Shown one piece after another: positions 16,784-24,390 of a DNA stretch of 36,333 nucleotides. Position 1 is the stretch's first letter, and each line of letters begins with the position of its first letter. A program made the position numbers and the translations under genes. The stretch comes from Alphaproteobacteria bacterium RIFCSPHIGHO2_12_FULL_63_12 (GTDB taxonomy: Bacteria > Pseudomonadota > Alphaproteobacteria > Caulobacterales > Parvularculaceae). The notes beneath the pieces were generated by a model. The model was not told the origin of the DNA. It worked only from the letters and a program-made list of their open reading frames with translations, and did not search any database. The stretch is from NCBI GenBank assembly GCA_001767925.1, contig MEMM01000028.1:35358-71690 (forward strand), given 5' to 3'.

Positions 16784-17508
16784 TTTTCCTTCCACGGACG
16801 AAGGTCGAGCTCATGCGTCCACGCTGACCGCGGCTGATGGTGCAGGAAGACGTAATTTCCGGCGATCGCGTCGGGCGAGAGGATCGCGTCTTCCGCCCGC
16901 ATCGCATCGATATCCGGCATCAGCCCGCGGATGAAGGCGGTGTCGATGGCGCCGTCGACGATCACATGCGCGACATGAATGTTCTTCGGCCCAAGCTCGC
17001 GCGCCATCGACTGGGCGAGCGCCCGCAGCGCGTGCTTGGCGCCGGCGAAGGCGCTGTAGCCGGCGGCGCCCCTGAGGCTCGCCGTCGCGCCGGTGAAGAT
17101 GATGGTGCCGCGCCCGCGCGGCGTCATTCGTTTCGCCGCCTCACGCCCGGCGAGAAACCCGGCGAAGGCCGCCATCTCCCATACCTTGCGATAAACCTGC
17201 GCCGTCGTCTCCGCGATGTCGAAGCGGACATTGGCGCCGATATTGAAAACGACCACGTCAATTGGCGCGATCTCGGCCTCGATCCTGTCGAAGAGGGCAG
17301 TCATCGCCTCCTCGTCGCGCGCATCGGCCGGCAGCGCGACGGCTTTCAGCCCGTCATCGCGGATCGACCGGGCGAGCTGTTCCAGCGCCTCCGCGTGACG
17401 CGGCCGACGGACGACGCAGGCGATCAGACCGTCCCGCGCGAAGGCGCGCGCAATCGCGGCGCCGGTGTCGTCGCCGGCGCCGATGATGAGGCAAGCGCGA
17501 TCGTTCAT
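16777..17508 (-). CDS. Short-chain dehydrogenase/reductase-like protein lacking the catalytic Tyr and Ser
   Basis: 243 residues from ATG 17508, which has GAGGG eight bases upstream; the ATG two codons earlier is too close. Rossmann fold with a divergent dinucleotide motif (IIGAGDDTGAAIARAF) and NIGAN in place of NNAG near residue 89. The active-site region reads GYSAFAGAKHALR: the position of the canonical Tyr is Phe154, Lys158 is kept, and the canonical Ser position is Ala141. This combination is what I recall for the SDR_c10 subgroup. It may bind NAD(P) without classical carbonyl reduction, or use another residue. It sits in an operon with the DsbA-fold protein and DUF2270. Confidence 0.87.
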   Translation of the reverse strand: MNDRACLIIGAGDDTGAAIARAFARDGLIACVVRRPRHAEALEQLARSIRDDGLKAVALPADARDEEAMTALFDRIEAEIAPIDVVVFNIGANVRFDIAETTAQVYRKVWEMAAFAGFLAGREAAKRMTPRGRGTIIFTGATASLRGAAGYSAFAGAKHALRALAQSMARELGPKNIHVAHVIVDGAIDTAFIRGLMPDIDAMRAEDAILSPDAIAGNYVFLHHQPRSAWTHELDLRPWKEKW

Positions 17509-17519
17509 TGTCATATCCC

Positions 17520-18233
17520 TCAGCCCATGCCCGCAACGCCGTCGCGGTGAAGATGTTTGGCGCGATCGAGCCGCCGCGACCATATCGCGATCCAGATCCA
17601 GACGGCGTGAAACACGACGCCGACGCCGATGATGACGACGCCCGGCACTTGGCCGACCCCGGTGCGCGTCCAGAATTCGCTGAAACTTTCGAGCGGCGTT
17701 GGATGAATGACGATCTTGCCGACATAAGCGAAGGCCTGGAACGCGAAGATATAGCCGTAATTGCGACGGATGCGTCGTCCGAGCGCGCGCCAGAAACTGA
17801 TGTGATATTGCGGCGTCAGGTAATCCTGCGCCAGCACATCCTGCCATGGGCCGGGTTCGGGCCGGTGCGATCTGAGCAGCAGCGGCGCGTAGAAATTCGT
17901 TTCGATCCAGCGGCAGCGCGCGCGCCAGACGTTGAAATAGCGATAGCGCCGCGCCTCGAAGATGAGAAAGACGGCGATCAGCCAGCCGACGAGGAGCAGC
18001 GGCGCGGGCGACGCATCCGGATTGGCGTAACTCATCGACAGCGCGAGGCCGAGCGTCACCACCGACCAGTTCGTCGTCGCGTCGAGGCGCGTCCGCCAGA
18101 TCGTCGAGCGATAAACCTCGCCGCGGTAAAGATGCGCGAGCGCGCCGATTTCCGCGGCGTCGAAATCATGCTTCGCACCGACAGAAGACGGCAGCCGCTC
18201 TCCGCCGCCCGTCATTTGTCCGCTGTCGCTCAC
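17520..18233 (-). CDS. DUF2270 family membrane protein
   Basis: 237 residues from GTG 18233 (GGAG nine bases upstream); an ATG six codons in has no ribosome site, and a longer upstream frame runs over the M23 gene. After an acidic cytoplasmic start comes DAAEIGALAHLYRGEVYRSTIWR, the family's conserved region, then membrane segments near residues 63-80 and 85-102, and two more in the last third (FAFQAFAYVGKIVI and VPGVVIIGVGVVFHAVWIW). Function of the family is unknown. It lies between the M23 peptidase gene and the SDR gene, 11 bases from the latter. Confidence 0.85.
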   Translation of the reverse strand: MSDSGQMTGGGERLPSSVGAKHDFDAAEIGALAHLYRGEVYRSTIWRTRLDATTNWSVVTLGLALSMSYANPDASPAPLLLVGWLIAVFLIFEARRYRYFNVWRARCRWIETNFYAPLLLRSHRPEPGPWQDVLAQDYLTPQYHISFWRALGRRIRRNYGYIFAFQAFAYVGKIVIHPTPLESFSEFWTRTGVGQVPGVVIIGVGVVFHAVWIWIAIWSRRLDRAKHLHRDGVAGMG

Positions 18234-18252
18234 GCGCTGATGCTCCAAATAT

Positions 18253-18900
18253 TCAAGGCGACGGAAGTCCAAACGGGTTGTGGGTCGCAAGACCGAAGGA
18301 GCCGACCCCCGAAACATATGTGCCGGACAGGATTTCGTAATGCAGATGGCGAACGCTGGTCGCGCCGGTTGCGCCGATCGGGCCGAGAACCTCGCCCCTG
18401 CGGATCCGCGCGCCCTGTTTTGCCGGCGCACTGAACGAGGCGAGATGCGCATATCTCGTGTAGACGCTGGAGCCGTGATAGATGACGATCATGGCGCCGA
18501 AATCGGCGCGTGTCGTCGCCTCCAAAATCGTCCCGTCGGCGGCGGCCAGAACATCGCCTGAGGTGCGCGTGTGATAATCGACGCCGCGATGCGCTCTCCC
18601 ATTCCTTTGACCGTAGCCGGATGAAAGGCAGACTTTCGTCGCCGGCTGCAGCAGGAGCTCCACGCCGTTGAGGACGACCAGCGGACCGCCGATGGTTTTT
18701 CCATCCGCGCCGACCGGCGGCGGATTTGCGATCGCCATCGGGCAGGGCTCAACGACGGCGGTCGAAACCGACGTCGCAGATGGCGAATTATCTTCGCGCT
18801 GGGCGGCCTGTGCGGCAGACAGAGTCGCGCACCCGGCGGCAACTATCAGAGCAAGGCTTGCGGCCGGCAAGATCGCCCTGAAAATCCGGTGGCGGGTCAC
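18253..18900 (-). CDS. M23 (LytM-type) metallopeptidase, exported
   Basis: 215 residues. N-terminal signal segment about 1-30 (LPAASLALIVAAGCATLSAAQA); the Cys in VAAGC could be a lipobox, although Ala at -3 is not ideal, so lipoprotein or plain periplasmic. The peptidase domain fills residues 85-205 with complete zinc ligands: His104 and Asp108 (HRGVD) and His187 of HLH (RHLHYE), plus His152 (RYAHL). Such enzymes cut peptidoglycan cross-links, often D,D- or glycyl bonds. First gene of the minus-strand run reaching 12956, so the promoter probably lies in 18901-19048. Confidence 0.92.
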   Translation of the reverse strand: MTRHRIFRAILPAASLALIVAAGCATLSAAQAAQREDNSPSATSVSTAVVEPCPMAIANPPPVGADGKTIGGPLVVLNGVELLLQPATKVCLSSGYGQRNGRAHRGVDYHTRTSGDVLAAADGTILEATTRADFGAMIVIYHGSSVYTRYAHLASFSAPAKQGARIRRGEVLGPIGATGATSVRHLHYEILSGTYVSGVGSFGLATHNPFGLPSP

Positions 18901-19048
18901 AAAGCCTCCGCGTGGTTTGGTTTTAGCTGTCTAAATCGCCGAATTGGACCACGCGATCCGTTTCGGAGCAAGCAGTTTGACGCGAAACCTTGCGCGAGAA
19001 ACCACCGCTCTTGCGCACGGCGCGTCCCGCCGGCTTCCGTCTCCCTGG

Positions 19049-20110
19049 TCACTTACGCAACCCCGAGCCGACCGCTTGCGCGAGCGAAGAAAAGCCGTCC
19101 GCCTTCAGCCTCTTCGGCAGCCCTTCGATGATCGACGGAATGAGCGCGGGGCCCTTGTAGATGAGCGCTGAATAAAGCTGGACGAGGCTCGCGCCGGCCC
19201 TGATCTTTTCATAGGCGTCTTCGAGCGACGATACGCCGCCGACGCCGATCAGCGGCATGCGCCCTTTCAGCATTTCATAAAATTCGGCCAGTAATTCCGT
19301 TGACGGAATAAAAAGCGGCCTGCCGGAAAGTCCGCCTTTTTCCGACGCCTTCGCACTTTTCAACCAGTTCGGCCGCGCAATCGTCGTGTTGGAGACGATG
19401 AGAGCGTCTATCTTTTGCTCGACGGCGGCGGCGGCGATGTCCGCCTTGTCGGCGTCTTCAAGATCCGGCGCCACTTTCAGAAATACGGGCGCCTTGACCG
19501 TCAGCGCATCGCGCGCGGCGATAACGCGCGACAACAGCGCCGTCAGCGCCGCCTTATCCTGCAGCGCGCGCAGGCCCGGCGTATTGGGCGACGATATATT
19601 CACCGTATAAAAATCGACGATCCCTTCGAGGCCGCGAATCCCCTTGACGAAATCCTCAATTCTGTCGTCGCTGTCCTTGTTGGCGCCGAGATTGACGCCG
19701 ACGACGCCGATGCGGCGGCGACGCGCCAGCCGGCCGGCGATTTTCTCAAGTCCCTCATTGTTGAAGCCGTAACGATTGATCACCGCCTCGTCCTCGCTGA
19801 GACGAAACACGCGCGGGCGATCGTTTCCGGGCTGCGGACGCGGCGTCACCGCGCCGACCTCGACGAAGCCGAAACCGAGCCGCAGCATGGCGTTCGGGAC
19901 TTCGGCGTTTTTGTCGAAGCCGGCGGCGAGACCCAGCGGATTCGGAAAATCGATTCCCGCGACGCGGATCGCCAGCATCGGGTCGGGGCGCACATGAAAC
20001 CGCGGCGCAATGGGCGAGGCCATCAGCGTCACCGTGGCGCGATGGGCCGCCTCCGGTTCAAGGAGCCGGACCGCGTTTGCGCCGAGGCCTGCCGCAAGAC
20101 GCATGGTCAT
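19049..20110 (-). CDS. pyrD: Dihydroorotate dehydrogenase (quinone), class 2
   Basis: 353 residues. Oxidises dihydroorotate to orotate in pyrimidine synthesis, passing electrons to membrane quinone. The N-terminal 45 residues form the amphipathic membrane-docking extension of class 2 enzymes. FMN-site motifs follow: NPLGLAAGFDKNAE, EVGAVTPRPQPGN and INRYGFNNEG. The catalytic base is in NISSPNTPGLR (Ser, not Cys, confirming class 2), with GVGGVSS and GASLVQLYSALIYKGP near the end for phosphate binding. The start overlaps the DUF952 stop by four bases (ATGA), with GAGG seven bases upstream. Confidence 0.97.
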   Translation of the reverse strand: MTMRLAAGLGANAVRLLEPEAAHRATVTLMASPIAPRFHVRPDPMLAIRVAGIDFPNPLGLAAGFDKNAEVPNAMLRLGFGFVEVGAVTPRPQPGNDRPRVFRLSEDEAVINRYGFNNEGLEKIAGRLARRRRIGVVGVNLGANKDSDDRIEDFVKGIRGLEGIVDFYTVNISSPNTPGLRALQDKAALTALLSRVIAARDALTVKAPVFLKVAPDLEDADKADIAAAAVEQKIDALIVSNTTIARPNWLKSAKASEKGGLSGRPLFIPSTELLAEFYEMLKGRMPLIGVGGVSSLEDAYEKIRAGASLVQLYSALIYKGPALIPSIIEGLPKRLKADGFSSLAQAVGSGLRK

Positions 20111-20451
20111 TCGACAGCCTCGCCGAAAGCAAACTCGCCGCCGTCAACCGGCGCGAGCCGCCGGACGCTGACCGCTTCGGCCGTCCTCAGCGCGGCGTAA
20201 AGGTGCGGAAACGAGGCGCCGCCGCGCGAGGCTTCCCATTTCAGCGCCGGACCGAGAGCGTCCGCGTCGAACGCCGCGGCGACCAGATCTTCGCGACCGG
20301 CGAAATGGAGCCGTGCGGTTTCGAGAACCTGATCTTCCGCAGAAAGATGAATATAGCCGTCGCGGCGATCGATATCGGCGGCGGGAACGCTTCCGGTTCG
20401 CCGCGCCGTCGCCCAATCGCTCGCACCCATGATCTTGTATACCAACCTCAT
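20107..20451 (-). CDS. DUF952 family protein
   Basis: 114 residues from ATG 20451, where the family start MRLVYKIMGASDW lies; the frame is open a little further upstream without family likeness. The conserved DGYIHLSAEDQV and FPHLYAALR segments identify DUF952, a small cytoplasmic protein family with a fold related to ADP-ribosyltransferases and no settled function. It is often found directly before pyrD in Alphaproteobacteria, as here with a 4-base overlap. Confidence 0.9.
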   Translation of the reverse strand: MRLVYKIMGASDWATARRTGSVPAADIDRRDGYIHLSAEDQVLETARLHFAGREDLVAAAFDADALGPALKWEASRGGASFPHLYAALRTAEAVSVRRLAPVDGGEFAFGEAVE

Positions 20452-20493
20452 GCCCGCCCGCGTAACGCGAAGCGCCGCACAGGGCAAGAAGCC

Positions 20494-21249
20494 TTACGGC
20501 TGCGCGTCGATGAACGCTTTTTCTGCTTTGTCGCCCGCTGCAATCGCCGCGGCGAAGGCGCGCGCCAGAGCCTGTATATCGCTTTCGAATTCCGTTGTCG
20601 GCGTTGCGGCGAGCGCGTCATCGAGCGCGGCGAGCCCGTCGGCGCGCCATTCGGCGCGGCCGTCGGCGAGAAGACGCAGCGCGCATTCATAAGCGATGAC
20701 AGGATTGCCGGGCGCGAGCGCGCGCGCTTTCAGGAATTCTTCGTGGCCCTTTTGAGGGTCCGCGTCGTAAAGCGCGCCGCCGCCGCGCCGCGCCACCTCG
20801 ATCCGCCAGGCCGCCGACGTCGACAGCGCCCACGGATTTTCCGGGTCGAGCCCCAGCGCGGCGTCGATCCTTTCGCGCGCCTTGCCGGCGAGGCCGGAGA
20901 AGAAGGCGCGCATATGCGACATGCGCGCGCCTTTGAGCGCCAGGCTGATCGCCGCCTGCAAATGAGCTTCGGGAAGGCGCGGATCAAGCCGGATCGCCTG
21001 TTCGGCGATCTCATAAGCGTCGCCGGCGGTACGCCGCGCCGTTTTTCGCCCCGCGTCGAAATAGGCGACGGCATTCATCGCCCGCGCCGCCAGCGCAAGA
21101 TCTTCGGCGGTTCCGGCGCCTTCCGCGAGATCGACCGCCCTTTCATAATCGCCGGCCGCATAGGCGGCGAATGCCGCTGGGGCGGCTTCGGCCAACGCGG
21201 CGCCGGGCGCCAAAAGCGAAAGCATGCAGGCGGCGTACGCAACTCTCAT
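20494..21249 (-). CDS. Exported TPR-like protein of unknown function
   Basis: 251 residues from ATG 21249 (MRVAYAACMLSLLAPG); an ATG nine codons upstream would put charged residues before the signal peptide. The signal peptide ends near AALAEA (residue 21). The rest is alpha-helical and Ala-rich with TPR-type periodicity (AAYAAGDYERAVDLAEGAG, YEIAEQAIRLDPRLPEAHL, LDPENPWAL, KARALAPGNPVIAYE). Periplasmic or peripherally membrane bound. Lies 42 bases upstream of the DUF952 gene and is probably co-transcribed with it and pyrD. No specific role can be given. Confidence 0.82.
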   Translation of the reverse strand: MRVAYAACMLSLLAPGAALAEAAPAAFAAYAAGDYERAVDLAEGAGTAEDLALAARAMNAVAYFDAGRKTARRTAGDAYEIAEQAIRLDPRLPEAHLQAAISLALKGARMSHMRAFFSGLAGKARERIDAALGLDPENPWALSTSAAWRIEVARRGGGALYDADPQKGHEEFLKARALAPGNPVIAYECALRLLADGRAEWRADGLAALDDALAATPTTEFESDIQALARAFAAAIAAGDKAEKAFIDAQP

Positions 21250-21346
21250 CGACTTGTCCCGATCCCGGCGCCCCACCTTAGCAGATCATGCGCCGCGTTG
21301 CGCGCAAACTGGACAGGGGGCGCCAATCGCCCCTTAATCCGCCGCC

Positions 21347-22711
21347 ATGCACTGGATGCGGATCTTCGGCGGCGTCGGCTTCGCCGCCTTTTGCGGCGCG
21401 GCCGCAAAACTGAGCGGCCTATCCGATCCCGTCGCCTGGACGATCGCCATCACGGCTTTAACCGCCGCCTGGTGGGTCACTGAAGCCATTCCCATCCCGG
21501 CGACATCGCTGATCCCCTTCGCGGCCTTTCCGATGGCGGGGGTCATCGATCATCGCGAGGCGGCGTCAGCGCTCGGCGATCATGTGATCGTATTGCTGAT
21601 GGGCGCGTTCATGCTCTCGAAGGGCCTGGAGAAATCCGGCGCGCATGAAAGGCTCGCGCTCTATATGATCCGGTTTGTCGGGTCGTCGGGCAAACGACTT
21701 GTCGCCGGGTTCATGATCGCGTCCGCCCTGACTTCGATGTGGGTGTCGAATACGGCGACGACCCTGATGCTGATGCCGATCGCGCTCGCGATCCTGTCGC
21801 GAGCCGAAGACCGTTCGCTCGACGCGCCGATCGTTCTCGGCGTCGCCTATGCCGCGTCGATCGGCGGACTTGGAACGCTGGTCGGCACGCCGCCCAATGT
21901 CATCTTCGCCGGCATTTACGAGCGAACGACCGGCAACGAATACGGATTTGTCGAGTGGATGCGCACGGGCGTTCCCGTCGTCATCATCGCGATCGCTCTC
22001 TCCATTTTGTGGCTGACGCGGCGCATTCGCTTCAGCGAAAAAGTCGTCATTCCGGCGCCTGGCGCATGGAGCAAGGCCGAGCAGCGCACGCTGATGGTTT
22101 TCGGCGCGACGGTTTTGCTCTGGGTGACGCGAAGCGAGCCCTTTGGCGGCTGGTCGGCGCTTTTGGGCGTGACCGGCGCCGGCGATTCAACAGTTGCGCT
22201 GCTCGCGGTCGCCGCCATGTTTTTGATCCCGGACGGCAAGGGGGCGGCGCTTCTCGACTGGAAATGGGCGACGGATATTCCCTGGGGGATGCTTCTCCTT
22301 TTCGCCGGCGGCATCTGCATCGCGATCGCGTTTGAGAAATCCGGCCTTTCGGTTCTGATCGGATCCTCGCTTGCGGGCGCGCAGGCGCTGCCCCCATTCG
22401 TCCTGATGCTGCTGATCTGTCTCGTCGTCACCTTCATGAGCGAGCTGACCTCCAACACCGCGGTCGCAACGCTCGTCCTGCCGGTTCTCGCCGCCGCCGC
22501 GGAAGGAACAGGACTGGCGGCGACGGTGCTGATGGTTCCGGCGGCGATGGCGGCGTCTTCAGGCTTCATGCTGCCGGTCTCGACGGCGCCCAACGCCATC
22601 GCCTACGGCACCGGGCGCGTCAGCATCGGCGAGATGGCGCGCGAAGGCGTCGTTCTCAACCTCATTCTGGCGGTGGTTATTTCGGGCGTTTGCTATCTAG
22701 CTTTCCGATGA
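21347..22711 (+). CDS. SLC13/DASS family sodium:anion (dicarboxylate or sulfate) symporter
   Basis: 454 residues, about 11-12 membrane segments. The two inverted-repeat Ser-Asn-Thr motifs that bind Na+ and the anion are both present: SMWVSNTATTLMLMP near residue 130 and ELTSNTAVATLVLPV near 370. Their partner hairpins GTPPNVIFAG and PVSTAPNAIAYGTG are also visible. The family carries di/tricarboxylates, and some members sulfate; with the cys operon in the same window sulfate is tempting, but the gene is not linked to it. The start has no clear ribosome site; an ATG three codons in is an alternative. Confidence 0.93.
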   Translation: MHWMRIFGGVGFAAFCGAAAKLSGLSDPVAWTIAITALTAAWWVTEAIPIPATSLIPFAAFPMAGVIDHREAASALGDHVIVLLMGAFMLSKGLEKSGAHERLALYMIRFVGSSGKRLVAGFMIASALTSMWVSNTATTLMLMPIALAILSRAEDRSLDAPIVLGVAYAASIGGLGTLVGTPPNVIFAGIYERTTGNEYGFVEWMRTGVPVVIIAIALSILWLTRRIRFSEKVVIPAPGAWSKAEQRTLMVFGATVLLWVTRSEPFGGWSALLGVTGAGDSTVALLAVAAMFLIPDGKGAALLDWKWATDIPWGMLLLFAGGICIAIAFEKSGLSVLIGSSLAGAQALPPFVLMLLICLVVTFMSELTSNTAVATLVLPVLAAAAEGTGLAATVLMVPAAMAASSGFMLPVSTAPNAIAYGTGRVSIGEMAREGVVLNLILAVVISGVCYLAFR

Positions 22712-22728
22712 CCGCGGGCGTTTGAAAA

Positions 22729-23160
22729 TCAAACGGCGTCCATGGTCATGTGGCGCGCGCGGGCCGCATGTTCGATCGCGGCGGCGCCCTCATCGCTGAC
22801 ATTCAGCGTATTGCGGATGAGCTCAAGGACGCGGATTTCCGTCATGTCGAGATTTTCATCCGCCGTGATAACCTCGACAACCGCGGCGTAGGCGGTCTCG
22901 CCCAGATGCGACGGAAGCGACGACGACGCGGCGGTCAGGACTTTCTGCAACCCGCCCTCAGACGACATCAAAACGCCGCAGGCTTCCGCCATGTCGACGA
23001 GATTTTCTTCGTCCGCCGACGCGAAGAGCGCGAACGACCGGACGACGCGGCCGATCGAGCGCAGTTCGCGCTCCGACATTCTTCCGTCGGACGCCGACGC
23101 CATCACCATGAGGTAGATGACGGCTTCTTGAGGCGTGAGACGGGGGGCGGCGTCGGCCAT
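22729..23160 (-). CDS. TerB family (tellurite-resistance-like) protein
   Basis: 143 residues, all helical, matching the TerB fold: TPQEAVIYLMVMASASDGRMSEREL, then a second helical pair with VITADENLDMTEIRVLELI. The two acidic motifs (ASDGRMSE and TADENLD) are the metal-binding sites of the fold. Cytoplasmic. TerB proteins take part in tellurite resistance or membrane-linked stress responses, but single genes without ter neighbours, as here, have no proven role. Convergent with the SLC13 gene, 17 bases apart, and downstream of ppk2. Confidence 0.88.
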   Translation of the reverse strand: MADAAPRLTPQEAVIYLMVMASASDGRMSERELRSIGRVVRSFALFASADEENLVDMAEACGVLMSSEGGLQKVLTAASSSLPSHLGETAYAAVVEVITADENLDMTEIRVLELIRNTLNVSDEGAAAIEHAARARHMTMDAV

Positions 23161-23238
23161 GGATGCGGGTCCTTGAAGTCAAAGGGGTCGAGGTCGCAAA
23201 CAACCTAGCCGGGGCGCCCGGCGCCCGCAACCGACCCT

Positions 23239-24207
23239 TCAGACGTTTCCGATCGGGTCGCGAAGATTTCGGCCGAGAAACTGGTCGCCGGCGCCGATCA
23301 CGTGATAGGAGGCGCCGACGATCAATGGGTCGGGCCCGCGCACGACCTGGCGGTTTTTGTTCGGATAGGGCAACGCCGCAAGAAAATGCTGCATGCAGTT
23401 CAGCCGCGCGCGCTTCTTGTCCGAGGATTTGACGACTGTCCACGGCGCATCGGCGGTGTCGGTGTAGAAAAACATCGCCTCCTTCGCCTCGGTATACTCA
23501 TCCCATTTGTCGAGCGAGGCGCGGTCGATCGGCGACAGCTTCCAATGTTTCAGCGGATCGTTCTCGCGTTCGTGAAACCGGCGGACCTGTTCTTCGCGCG
23601 TCACCGAGAACCAGTATTTGAACAGCAAGATGCCGGAGCGCACCCACATGCGTTCAAGCTCCGGCACTTCGCGCATGAATTCGAGATACTGGTTCGCCGT
23701 GCAAAATCCCATGACGCGCTCGACGCCGGCGCGATTATACCAGGAACGGTCGAATAGAACGATTTCGCCGCGCGTCGGCAGGTGGGTCACGTAGCGCTGG
23801 AAATACCACTGCCCCTTTTCTTCCTCGGTCGGCTTCTCAAGGGCGACGACGCGCGCGCCGCGCGGATTGAGATGCTCCATGAAGCGCTTGATCGTCCCGC
23901 CCTTGCCGGCGGCGTCGCGTCCCTCGAACAGGATGATGACCTTCTGGCCCGTCTCCTTGACCCATTGCTGGACCTTCAGCAGTTCGACTTGCAGCTCCGC
24001 CTTGTGCCGCTCATAGCTCGCGCGGCCCATATTGGATCTGTAGGGATATTCGCCGTTCTCAAAGAGTTCGCGAATGCGCTCGGGATTGCGGCGCATCTCC
24101 GCGAGGCTCTCATATTGCGGCGCTTTCGCCGGCGCTTCCGTCTGCGGCGGCTCCGTCTTCGCCGCCGCGTCCGGCGCGGCGGTTTCGAATCTCACATCGT
24201 CGGCCAT
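23239..24207 (-). CDS. ppk2: Polyphosphate kinase 2 (PPK2)
   Basis: 322 residues. Single PPK2 domain, residues 55-300, preceded by an Ala/Pro/Thr-rich N-terminal tail. Walker A GRDAAGKGG lies at 96-104, Walker B with lid residues at about 149-160 (EIVLFDRSWYNRAG, Asp153), and FHERENDPLKHWKLSP further on. It moves phosphate between polyphosphate and nucleotides, mostly making ATP/GTP from polyphosphate; length and motifs fit the class I group. AGGGG lies upstream of the ATG. A perfect 24-base inverted repeat sits in the divergent gap to lysK. Confidence 0.95.
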   Translation of the reverse strand: MADDVRFETAAPDAAAKTEPPQTEAPAKAPQYESLAEMRRNPERIRELFENGEYPYRSNMGRASYERHKAELQVELLKVQQWVKETGQKVIILFEGRDAAGKGGTIKRFMEHLNPRGARVVALEKPTEEEKGQWYFQRYVTHLPTRGEIVLFDRSWYNRAGVERVMGFCTANQYLEFMREVPELERMWVRSGILLFKYWFSVTREEQVRRFHERENDPLKHWKLSPIDRASLDKWDEYTEAKEAMFFYTDTADAPWTVVKSSDKKRARLNCMQHFLAALPYPNKNRQVVRGPDPLIVGASYHVIGAGDQFLGRNLRDPIGNV

Positions 24208-24255
24208 AACGTCCCCTGACCGGCTTCGCCGCCCGAAGCCGCCTGCTGATCGCGT

Positions 24256-24279
24256 TTATCATCACCCCGCGGATGATAA
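24256..24279. promoter_or_regulatory. Perfect inverted repeat in the ppk2-lysK divergent region
   Basis: TTATCATC and GATGATAA are perfect 8-base arms around an 8-base spacer (ACCCCGCG). It lies 49 bases upstream of the ppk2 start and 112 bases upstream of the lysK start, between two divergent genes. Neither end has a T-run, so it looks more like an operator than a terminator. The regulator is unknown. Confidence 0.5.
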
Positions 24280-24390
24280 GATCGAGTCAAATGGCGAGCG
24301 GCGCATTGTCGCTCCCCCGCCGCCTGCAATGGCGGATCGGGGCGGGAATTGACCCTCTCGCGGGCGAGCGCCTAAACCACAACAAGCCTC

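Noticed and set aside
17520-18452. Longer reading (310 codons) of the DUF2270 gene
   Set aside because: The extra N-terminal part overlaps the M23 gene, is Arg/Ala-rich and has no ribosome site; GTG 18233 has a good site and begins just before the family region.
18909-18953. GCGTGGT...ACCACGC inverted repeat upstream of the M23 gene
   Set aside because: Seven-base arms with a 31-base spacer could easily be chance; no T-run or known operator pattern.
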